This document shows, piece by piece, positions 25,101 to 31,957 of a stretch of DNA of 32,846 nt (the first letter of the stretch is position 1; the number at the start of each line of letters is the position of its first letter). The notes under the pieces are model-generated. The model was not told the DNA's origin and did no database searches. It saw nothing but the letters and a program-made list of their open reading frames with translations. The position numbers and the translations under genes were made by a program. The stretch lies in contig CAUZFZ010000125.1 in NCBI GenBank assembly GCA_963579025.1, positions 1-32,846 of the forward strand, given 5' to 3'. The DNA is from CAUZFZ01 sp963579025. Its GTDB lineage: Bacteria; Planctomycetota; Planctomycetia; Planctomycetales; Planctomycetaceae.

Positions 25101-26092
25101 GGCGGAACATTGCTGTCGTCAATTTCGATCTTCCGACCTTCAGCGGCAGCCCAGATTCCTTTGTCACGATTGGCTGTCGTCACGTCGAGCATCACCAGTT
25201 CGTGTTTCAGAACATCAGCATTACTCTGACCGCCGACAAAGCTGAGCCCTGATCGACCACCCCAGACGTCATTGCCATCAGTGGCGCGGTAGCGGTTGTG
25301 CCAGTGCCAGTTCTTGTCTTCCACCGATTTGTAAACTGAATTGAGGTCGTTCGCGGCAGGTGCCTTCTTCCCAAGCAACCGCCGTGAAATAATCCCGGCC
25401 AGTCGCTGATAGCCCTTTGCATTCAAGTGAATTCCGTTGTGCGTGAACTGTTCGTCGCTGGACGCGAACACCTGAAACGTTGGCGAATAGAGGTCGATGA
25501 ATTTCGAGCCAGTTTCCTCAGCAGCTCGGCGAGTGGCCTGAGTGATTGCAGCCAGATTTGCATTCAGTTCCGTTCCATCCGGAAGGTGGGGACTGCCTGT
25601 GTTTTCGTAAGCGATCGGACTGAAGAGCACGAACCGTGCATCGACTCCCTTTTCCTTCCGGAGTCCACGATACCGCTCCACGAGCTTTGCAAGTTCACCC
25701 GCGTAGGCGTCCGCACCGGCCGGTCCCGCAAACGATTCGTTGTAGCCGTAAAACGTGAAGACCACGTCCGGCGCGACGTGCTGCAGGTATTCAGCATCGT
25801 TCGTGAAGCCCTTGTTGCGGGGGCGTTTGTTGACCATGTCCCCCGAAAAGCTCATGTTCCGGAAGCTGACATTCATGCCCTTCAGTTGGCTCTGCAGAAC
25901 TGCCTCAACCCACGGGTCATGCTGCATCCGGTCAGCAAGTCCATTGCCATAAATGGCGACAACGTCGTCTTTCTCGAAGCCAAAAGGCTCGCCAGCGAAT
26001 GCTGACTGGACGGCCAAAACCGCGGAAACACCGCAAATAAGCAACAGTCGGACGGGATGTTTCTTCAACATAATTTGAGAGATCTTCGTCAT
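22136..26092 (-). CDS. Giant SGNH-like / PVC-type dehydrogenase / cytochrome c protein
   Basis: The 1318-residue exported protein has four parts. (1) After a signal peptide, an SGNH-hydrolase-like domain (about 40-235) with G84, N118 in YGYNESF and H222 in NGIHLN. (2) A PVC-type membrane-bound-dehydrogenase beta-propeller (about 360-900) with repeats such as DIDGDGVADHRKIFA and SSDRNFRPTDAV. (3) A discoidin-like beta domain inserted in the propeller at about 635-803 after an acidic E5 linker. (4) HEAT-like helices and two heme motifs: CATCH near 1017 and, in a Planctomycete-type heme-binding module, CFACH near 1193. It probably oxidises a sugar or alcohol and passes electrons to the hemes; the substrate is unknown. 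The sulfatase follows in the same operon. AGGAA precedes the first ATG closely. Confidence 0.9.
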   Translation of the reverse strand: MTKISQIMLKKHPVRLLLICGVSAVLAVQSAFAGEPFGFEKDDVVAIYGNGLADRMQHDPWVEAVLQSQLKGMNVSFRNMSFSGDMVNKRPRNKGFTNDAEYLQHVAPDVVFTFYGYNESFAGPAGADAYAGELAKLVERYRGLRKEKGVDARFVLFSPIAYENTGSPHLPDGTELNANLAAITQATRRAAEETGSKFIDLYSPTFQVFASSDEQFTHNGIHLNAKGYQRLAGIISRRLLGKKAPAANDLNSVYKSVEDKNWHWHNRYRATDGNDVWGGRSGLSFVGGQSNADVLKHELVMLDVTTANRDKGIWAAAEGRKIEIDDSNVPPPVKVISNVGGGSKSSNAEKEGSVKYLTPEESLTKITVPEGYELNVFASETRFPDLANPVQMQVDAKGRLWVASWNTYPKWEPLKKMNDSLMIFEDIDGDGVADHRKIFAHVHNPLGFEFWGGGVVVTSGPDLLFLKDTDGDDKADVRYPLLQGLGTSDTHHAANNLVYGPDGGIYWQSGIFLVHNHETPWKQNLNIGASGLYRFDPRSYTIAPHAGNSPNPHGTSFDYWGYCYANDGTGGRSYQVRPEGKGFKMHTLLTKEFRPVAANAIMSSEHFPEEMQNDFLICNTIGFLGVKQYDLDRGGEIEEEEEAPAETDQKHIKITQGGGLITVNHPALKDARITGFKLSVNGRQQMNISEVEVISGGKNIAKTATLELSSQLGGYPAQLLVDGNKGNFAHTANQNNPWMKGDFPAPVLISDFKVWNRKGFENRFNNGKIEFFNGKDVVAAVSVKIGGGDSKKRELGHVWGTPGKELINSSDRNFRPTDAVIGADGALYVSDWCNVIIGHMQHNIRDPNRDHYHGRIIRLTVKGRPLQKPVKIADEPIEALLENLKHPVDGIRHRTRVELSGRDSKAVIAATQKWMQGFNPNHEREAHHLLEALWMHQQHNVKNEGLLNTLLASTVPHAALAANTVKHFWYNVDAGASGFVAPAEIEFVKFDPPKRLNSADQKVYELGAQVYQRHSHCATCHLAHGKGNGIVYPSLVRSPWVNGSEDRLVKMALHGMWGKITVHGKTYDPSRGVPPMTAFRSLLKDEELAAVLTFVRNTWGNSASTISAETVKRIRAESIARTTFWNPDDLLAEHPLEAALVLKDIGINPEGFSNKELEDELLSASPAELAAVAIAKGDAERGKTLFHKSAAACFACHAPPAGAIRLGPDLEKIKTALKNEQLVDSVLRPSKLIDKAFAQVIVLTEDGKQHTGIRISENDIEIVLRNLAQPTPITFQKNDVEGVFESRTSLMPANLTRQLKTRAEFNDLMKYVFEIRKR

Positions 26093-26652
26093 ATTTCCTG
26101 GGGCATGTGGACGTCATCGGGAGTGGAGAACGAGTTGCTTCCCGACGTTGTGTTCCTGAGCAGCGTACTTTGCCAGGCGGTTCGGTTACAGCGTAGGGGA
26201 CGGCCTTAATCAATGGATTGCTCCGCATCGGCCAATGGCTGTTCGGTCTTCGCGCGATAGATGAACGAATCGGTTCCACGCACTGGCAATCGATCATCAC
26301 CGCACGTACTTCCTGCGGATCACACGTCCAACGCCAATCTCCGACTGCCAGGTCATCACCGAGCTGTTCACTTAGACGCTTGGATCTTGCGATCGACCAG
26401 CATGCTGTCGTCGGCGTTTCGCAGTGAATATCGAATGTCGAACAAGGAATTTCGAATGATGAGGTACTTCACTTCGAACTTCGACATTCCTTGTTCGACA
26501 TTCGAGCCAACAGGCTGAAAGTCCACAACAGCCGGGTTGGATCGAACTCCGTCTTTCGATCGGAGAGGCTCGACAGGTGACGCCGAATGCTACAATCGAT
26601 CGTGTTCCAAACCACTCCTGGACTTTCGTCAATTCTGAAAAGGCACCCTCGA
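26093..26652. promoter_or_regulatory. Divergent intergenic region
   Basis: Promoters for the giant cytochrome protein (minus) and the PQQ protein (plus) must lie here. The region also carries a 75-bp palindromic repeat (26431-26505). The minus-strand frame 26372-26719 runs through this repeat and is not credible as a gene. No other feature is visible. Confidence 0.5.
26431..26505. repeat. Palindromic repeat with 20-bp perfect arms
   Basis: Left arm 26431-26450 (TCGAATGTCGAACAAGGAAT) and right arm 26486-26505 are perfect inverse complements around a 35-nt centre. The centre itself repeats TTCGAA-type words. It lies in a divergent intergenic region. The layout suggests a small non-autonomous palindromic element (REP or MITE-like). 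Confidence 0.8.
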
Positions 26653-28314
26653 ATGAGCAGTTATGTATTCCGAGAATCCTGGTGTCTGTTGGTCCCTTCA
26701 TGCGTTTGGCGAAACCCACTGATCATCGTGTGTGCCTTGGTGTTGATGTTCATCCTGCCTGCGTCGGCAGGCGACTGGCCAGCTTATCGTCGTGACGCTC
26801 GGCGTACTGCGGTATCAACGGACCAGGTGGAATTTCCTTTGGCTGTGGCGTGGCATCGGAGATCGAAGCTTCCGCCTCGGCCCGCGTTTCCTGATCCGGT
26901 TAAGCATCCCACGAAGATCGACTTTGCGTATGTCCGCGATGGAGCCGAGCCTGTCCTTGTGGACTTCGATCATGCGTATCACCCGGTCGCGGCGAGGGGT
27001 CGCGTCTACTTCGGGTCATCAGCAGACGATTCAGTGCGCTGCCTTTCGTTGGCAAGCGGCGAGCAGCAATGGGCTTTCGTCACCGGCGGGCCTGTGCGGT
27101 TTGCTCCGCAGGTGGTTTCGGATCACGTTTATGTTGGCTCGGACGATGGATTTGTTTACTGCTTAACGGCGGCTGATGGCAACGTCGTTTGGAAGTTTCG
27201 GGCGGCTCCTTCCGAACGGCAGCTTGTAGGGAATGGTCGCATGATATCCCGCTGGCCGCTGAGGTCCGGCGTGCTGGTTTTGGACGGCACGGTGTACGTG
27301 ACGGCAGGTATGTGGCCCGCGGAAGGCGTCTTCATCTATGCGCTCGACGCAGCGACGGGCGAGGTCCAATGGGTCAACGATACGAGTGGGACGCTCAATC
27401 AGAGTTCGAATGCGTATGCGATTTCCGGCGTGGCTCCTACTGGATATCTGCTGGCCGGAAAGGAAGCCCTCGTTGTTCCGACCGGCCGCTCCGTTCCGGC
27501 AACTTACTCACGCGAAGACGGACGACTGCTGGCCTCGACCGCGCCGAGCTATCAAAACCGCAGAGGCGGTCCGGCCGTGTGCATCGACCGTCATGACAGT
27601 GTGATCTTCGGATATACAAGAGAACGCTTGTCAGCGAAGGACTACAGCGTCCATTACGTGTATCGGCTGCCAAACTTGACGCAGTATGGAACGATCCGTG
27701 CGGATCGGGTTGTCACTGACGATCGGAGCTTCGTGACGACAAACGATCTCATTCGTTGCTATGACGCGAATCCAATGTACAGGAAGGTGAAGGTGGATTG
27801 GCAGCAGCCTTGTCCGTCGCGCAACGTGCGATGCCTTTCGCTGTCGTCTAATGCGCTGCTGATGGGGATTGATGATCGAGTTGTCGCGCGTGACCGCAAA
27901 ACTGGCGATGTTCTTTGGGAGCAAGATGGGCTGGACGGTTATGTGCAGTCGATTGCGGTGGCGGACGAGCGATTGCTCGTGGCCACGGATCGCGGGAGCG
28001 TTTACTGTTTTGCGAAGGGAGGTAGGACGGGCACTCCTGCCCGTCCAGGAATCGCGGCGCATGACTCAGGACGGGCAGGAGTGCCCGTCCTACAGGTGGC
28101 TCATCCCGAATTGCAAAAAGCACTGAAAGACTCACAAGTGAGCCGTGGATTGGCCATCGTTATTGGCAAGCGTGACACGAAACTCGCTTCTGAAATTGCG
28201 GCGGCAACTCAGTTGCAGGTTGTCTTGCTGCTCGATGATACCGAAGCGGTGATCCAGGCGCGACGCAAGTTGCTCGACACGCACTCAGCCGACGCGGGGC
28301 AAGTTTCTGTATAA
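26653..28314 (+). CDS. PQQ-propeller protein, N-terminal part (ends at an in-frame TAA)
   Basis: This is an exported PQQ/BamB-like beta-propeller protein, 553 residues to the stop. The open frame begins at 26587, but the ATG at 26653 (AAAAGG about 9 nt before) directly precedes the signal segment PLIIVCALVLMFILPASAG, and I prefer it. Propeller blades are seen as CLSLASGEQQWAF, VYCLTAADGNVVWKF, IYALDAATGEVQW and RDRKTGDVLWEQ. A degenerate methyltransferase-like segment begins near residue 490 (RGLAIVIGKRDTKLASEIA) and is cut by TAA at 28312-28314. The downstream sequence continues it in the same frame without another stop until 31212, so this is very probably one gene of about 1519 codons broken by a single stop. 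A 72-bp palindrome is inserted in frame at 28022-28093. Confidence 0.85.
   Translation: MSSYVFRESWCLLVPSCVWRNPLIIVCALVLMFILPASAGDWPAYRRDARRTAVSTDQVEFPLAVAWHRRSKLPPRPAFPDPVKHPTKIDFAYVRDGAEPVLVDFDHAYHPVAARGRVYFGSSADDSVRCLSLASGEQQWAFVTGGPVRFAPQVVSDHVYVGSDDGFVYCLTAADGNVVWKFRAAPSERQLVGNGRMISRWPLRSGVLVLDGTVYVTAGMWPAEGVFIYALDAATGEVQWVNDTSGTLNQSSNAYAISGVAPTGYLLAGKEALVVPTGRSVPATYSREDGRLLASTAPSYQNRRGGPAVCIDRHDSVIFGYTRERLSAKDYSVHYVYRLPNLTQYGTIRADRVVTDDRSFVTTNDLIRCYDANPMYRKVKVDWQQPCPSRNVRCLSLSSNALLMGIDDRVVARDRKTGDVLWEQDGLDGYVQSIAVADERLLVATDRGSVYCFAKGGRTGTPARPGIAAHDSGRAGVPVLQVAHPELQKALKDSQVSRGLAIVIGKRDTKLASEIAAATQLQVVLLLDDTEAVIQARRKLLDTHSADAGQVSV
28022..28093. repeat. In-frame palindromic element, copy 1
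   Basis: Perfect 25-bp arms (28022-28046 and 28069-28093) flank a 22-nt loop. Each arm is itself a hairpin: GGACGGGCA / TGCCCGTCC around CTCC. The element is 72 bp, exactly 24 codons, so the PQQ protein's reading frame continues through it and gains a Gly/Arg/Pro-rich insert (GRTGTPARP...). The same motif is at 29546. Confidence 0.85.
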
Positions 28315-31212
28315 CATCACGTCGCTGGCGAGCCGCTGCCTTTCGCCGACTTTGCATTTAACCTGATCGTCGCGACCGGCGACGCAGCTGTCGCGCGGAT
28401 GACGGAACTCAACCGTGTGCTTCGGCCCGTCGGTGGGATGCTGTACATCGAAAATGCCACCGCCGAAGTCGAGAAGACCTACGACACATTAACCCGAAGC
28501 GCAAGCGAGCGCGCGACGGATTCCTCGCTCGCGCGTCAGGTTACCAGGGACGATAAAACACTCATTTACCGTCGGGGCAAACTTCCCGGCGCGTTGGACT
28601 GGGACTCGGAAACGACGAGGGACCAGCGAGTGAAGTGGCCGCTCGAACTGTTGTGGTTTGGCGAGCCAGGTTCAAAACGCACCGGCGGCGGCAGTCGGCC
28701 ACCCATTGCAGCAGGTGGTCGGAACTTTGTGATTGGCAAGAATCACCTCATCGCCCTCGACGCATACAACGGGACCGAACTGTGGTCACGAACGATGCCC
28801 TACTTCTATCGCAACATTGGTCGGCTGGTGAACGCGCCCGGCCCCATTCGGGCTTGGCTGACCGACAGCGTCAACGCGGATGACGATCACGTCTGGCTGA
28901 ACTTCGGACATGTCGTCTACACGCTCGACGCCTCGACTGGCAAGCAACTGGCCGTGCACGGCGAACTACCTGCGGCACCAACATTGCCACTCACCGAGGC
29001 AGGGCTTCCGTTCGTTCTGGATCAGTACCAAAAGCCCAGTCCGCGCGGTTGGACGAGTACGATAACGAAAGCCCCGACTCCGGCCGGCAACATTGACGTC
29101 CATATTGGTGCCAAGGGTCATCTCTCGATCACGCTTGAATTACAGGCCGACGTGGTCATTGATGACCGACTCTACTGGGAATTATTTCTCGACGTTCGAC
29201 CACCAGCTCAACGAGCGAATCTCTATGAGCCGGGGATCTTCCAACTGCTTGTGCGGCCAGCGACAGGGCAAGTCGAACGCGGCACGGGCGCGGTTCATCC
29301 CAAGGTCTCGGTTTCGGTCAAGGACAAGGGGCGGCAACTTGTCGTGTCGATGCCGATTGCGGATTTGGAAAAGTTTCGTGGTGGAAAGCTCGATGACTTT
29401 TGTTTTGCTTCAGCTTTGAATCACCCGGCTCGCGCCGATCAGAAGGCCATGGCGGGCAGTCGCGGATTTCTCCGCTGGGAATCGCACGCCGATCATTTCG
29501 CGACCGCGTTTAACAACGGTTGGCCAAGGATTGTCGTGGATGCCTCTGTAGGACGGGCACTCTTGCCCGTCCCGAACAAACAGACGGGCAAGAGTGCCCG
29601 TCCTACAGCCATTGCGCTACCTGCAATCTCGGAACTGCCCGCGCTGGCATTGCAAAAGGGACGTATCGGCGGGGTTGGTCAAAGGGCGGGTAGTATCGTC
29701 AAGCTGGCCGGGAAGCGCGAAACGCCGCTGAGCCTCGAAGTGTCTGACTTCGAATTCAACCGCGGCAAAGGCTGCGGGACCCTGGTGTCGTCCGGGGCGC
29801 TGCAGGTGCTGCGATCCGGCACACTGGCTTTTTATGACATGGACGACGATAGCGGCATGCGTTACTTCGGCGGTGTGCGACCTGCTTGCACAATCAGCGC
29901 GATTCCTGCTCAAGGCCTGGTATTCGCGGCCGAAGGCAGTTCGGGCTGCAGTTGTAATTACAACTTCAAAACAACGCTTGCACTGGCCCCCGCCAGACAT
30001 CGACGGCATGAGGACTGGGCCGTGTTTACTGCTCCGCTCAGTCCTGGTGCACAGTTACAAACAGGCCGTTTCAATCTCGGGGCGCCGGGTGATCGCCGCG
30101 ACGATCAGGGCGACCTGTGGCTGCAGTATCCGCGTGCTCCAACGTATTCCAGCCGCGTTCTGGCCCATGTCGCCCGCACGATACCCGTTCCCGTGGAATT
30201 GATCGGATCGGGTCTCACCGCCTACAGAGTGAACGCCGATCGCGTTGCGATTGCCAATACCGAACGCCCGTGGCTATACGCGTCGGGGTATGAAGGGATT
30301 GAGGGTGTGCGGCTCAAGCTTTTCATGAGTGACAAGGAAGGCATCGTGGTATTCCCCGGTGACGCTCCGAAGCTGGATGCGGTTCTTGAGCCCGGTGCAT
30401 GGGAAAGACGCTACGCGGTTCCGGCGGGTACCGGTAGTTCACTGTTTCTCTCACATAACAGTGATGCCTTGTATGTCGGCTACGAGATCATTCCGCCAGT
30501 GGATCGCCGCGGCAAGCAACAGCCGTGGACCACGCACAAGGGCCGCACACTGCCCTGGTCAACGACATTCAATGTCAGGGAAAAGGCCGATGACGTCGCT
30601 GTGTGGGAAGAAGATTCGCTGGAGTTACTCGTCAGCGACACATCGCTCAAGACGATCATGCATCTGGGTGTGGGCGTGACCGGTGGTCGTTACGACGGCA
30701 TCTGGTCAGCGGCAGAGAAGACAGAAGACGCGGCCGCGGCTCCGGCATGGTCAGGCTCATTTGCCGTAACAGCCCAAAAGGCCGTCGCCGAGTTTGCAAT
30801 CCCGTGGCAAACGTTGAAAGACGCCGGCCTGGACATGGACAATCTCGTCATCCGTCCCCGCACAAAACGACCGCTCACGCGGCAACCGCACATCAGCCAC
30901 CGCTTCCGGCCTGTACTGGTTCAAGCGACTCAGCCCAAAGTCAAACATTATCGCGTCTTACTGCACTTCGCCGAGTTACAAGGCGCGGCAGTCGGCGAGC
31001 GAACCTTCGATATTCAGATTCAGGGCAAGACGATGATCGAGGATTTCGACCCCGTCGCCGCAGCGGGTGGAGCTGAGCGAGCCATGGTCCGGACCTTCGA
31101 AGGCATCCCCGCAGATCGCGCGTTGGAGATTCGTTTTGTTAGAAACACCGATAACGCCAGAGCAACACGACTTCCGTTTCTGTCTGCGGTAGAAGTGCTC
31201 CTGGACAAGTAA
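28315..31212 (+). CDS. PQQ-propeller protein, C-terminal part (CBM9-like and malectin-like domains)
   Basis: This is the in-frame continuation of the gene at 26653 beyond the TAA. If re-initiated, the first ATG is 28399, inside the methyltransferase-like domain, with no good ribosome-binding site, so independent expression is doubtful. Domains in order: the rest of a methyltransferase-like fold (LPFADFAFNLIVA, RVLRPVGGMLYIE); PQQ-like blades (LIALDAYNGTELW, VYTLDASTGKQL) interrupted by a sugar-binding-like beta insert; a second palindrome at 29546-29608; a CBM9/DOMON-like domain (about 30400-30880, with EEDSLELLVSD and AEFAIPW); and a malectin-like domain at the end (HYRVLLHFAELQG, TFDIQIQGK). 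Carbohydrate binding outside the cytoplasm is inferred. Confidence 0.75.
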   Translation, partial: HHVAGEPLPFADFAFNLIVATGDAAVARMTELNRVLRPVGGMLYIENATAEVEKTYDTLTRSASERATDSSLARQVTRDDKTLIYRRGKLPGALDWDSETTRDQRVKWPLELLWFGEPGSKRTGGGSRPPIAAGGRNFVIGKNHLIALDAYNGTELWSRTMPYFYRNIGRLVNAPGPIRAWLTDSVNADDDHVWLNFGHVVYTLDASTGKQLAVHGELPAAPTLPLTEAGLPFVLDQYQKPSPRGWTSTITKAPTPAGNIDVHIGAKGHLSITLELQADVVIDDRLYWELFLDVRPPAQRANLYEPGIFQLLVRPATGQVERGTGAVHPKVSVSVKDKGRQLVVSMPIADLEKFRGGKLDDFCFASALNHPARADQKAMAGSRGFLRWESHADHFATAFNNGWPRIVVDASVGRALLPVPNKQTGKSARPTAIALPAISELPALALQKGRIGGVGQRAGSIVKLAGKRETPLSLEVSDFEFNRGKGCGTLVSSGALQVLRSGTLAFYDMDDDSGMRYFGGVRPACTISAIPAQGLVFAAEGSSGCSCNYNFKTTLALAPARHRRHEDWAVFTAPLSPGAQLQTGRFNLGAPGDRRDDQGDLWLQYPRAPTYSSRVLAHVARTIPVPVELIGSGLTAYRVNADRVAIANTERPWLYASGYEGIEGVRLKLFMSDKEGIVVFPGDAPKLDAVLEPGAWERRYAVPAGTGSSLFLSHNSDALYVGYEIIPPVDRRGKQQPWTTHKGRTLPWSTTFNVREKADDVAVWEEDSLELLVSDTSLKTIMHLGVGVTGGRYDGIWSAAEKTEDAAAAPAWSGSFAVTAQKAVAEFAIPWQTLKDAGLDMDNLVIRPRTKRPLTRQPHISHRFRPVLVQATQPKVKHYRVLLHFAELQGAAVGERTFDIQIQGKTMIEDFDPVAAAGGAERAMVRTFEGIPADRALEIRFVRNTDNARATRLPFLSAVEVLLDK
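29546..29608. repeat. In-frame palindromic element, copy 2
   Basis: Perfect 26-bp arms (29546-29571 and 29583-29608) surround an 11-nt loop. The arms are hairpins of GGACGGGCA / TGCCCGTCC around CTCT, nearly identical to copy 1. The length is 63 bp, exactly 21 codons, keeping the frame and adding the peptide VGRALLPVPNKQTGKSARPT to the protein. The short loop and perfect arms suggest recent insertion or strong homogenisation. Confidence 0.85.
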
Positions 31213-31266
31213 GGAACGCCCTTGAACAACTGTCCGGATTGAAGTGGCGTACGCTTCCAGCTTGCG

Positions 31267-31506
31267 ACGGTTTCGCAGTACGACATGCAGGTGGTTGCTC
31301 ATCACGGCGAATGCCAGAACATCGATCCCGAACTGTCCGGCCAGATACTCCAGACGCTTCTGGATCCAGAGTTTCCGATGATCAAAACACTGTCCGGTGA
31401 CCGTGTCAGTGCCGCACAGAAACGCGCGCCGGACACACCGGTTGATGCAGTGGTAAACCCCGACTTCGTCTTCATCAACAACATGCTTCCGCGGCATGCG
31501 AGCCAT
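31267..31506 (-). pseudogene. Truncated REP-associated (IS200-like, Y1) transposase
   Basis: The ATG at 31506 has GGAGGG about 7 nt upstream. The product begins MARMPRKHVVDEDEVGVYHC and reads INRCVRRAFLCG, then FDHRKLWIQKRLEYLAGQFGIDVLAFAVMSNH. It contains the HUH metal-binding motif of Y1/RAYT transposases (HLHVVL). Homology stops just after VVLRNR, about 80 residues in. The frame then runs on into DNA that belongs to the convergent PQQ gene. The catalytic tyrosine, expected further on, is missing, so it is inactive. It lies just past the end of the gene carrying two palindromes, the type of element such transposases move. Confidence 0.8.
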
Positions 31507-31957
31507 GGCTGTCCCTCCATCGGTGCGTGAAGCAAAAACGGGGCTGGTGGCTGATTGACGCAACGACCAGCCGGATCGGACAGTCCAACGCCAACTAATC
31601 AATGGGTGGCACCTTTTGGTGATAACCACGTTTAACTAAACGCCACGTGGCGTCCAGTGAACTTTCGGGACATCCATCAATTGCTTTCAGCCTCTGTGTT
31701 CGAAACTGAAGACCCACCCATTCGCTTAGGCTCACTTGTGTGCATACGCTATGACCGGTATGCTGGTCACAACATGCATGGATGTCTACATATTTCTGCC
31801 GATGGGTAGACGTTTAGCGATGGCATTTTGAAATGCGGAGAAAGATCGGGCATCCCGTGTGCGCAGATGGATTGCCAAAGGATTTTTATGACTTCGAACC
31901 GGACTGAATTGCTCGTTAGAACTGTTTAATTGAACTGTATGATTGCAGGGGCTTGAT
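31507..31957. other. Intergenic, compositional change
   Basis: The DNA becomes visibly richer in A and T than the rest of the window. A perfect 14-bp palindrome (ACGCCACGTGGCGT, 31640-31653) is present. The promoter of the ATPase gene is presumably to its right. No ORF is credible, though a longer frame upstream of the transposase start can be read to 31629. Confidence 0.5.

Noticed and set aside
30976..31629. 217-codon minus-strand frame as a full transposase
   Set aside because: Only about 80 residues (31267-31506) are transposase-like; the rest is antisense to the PQQ gene or upstream of the true start.
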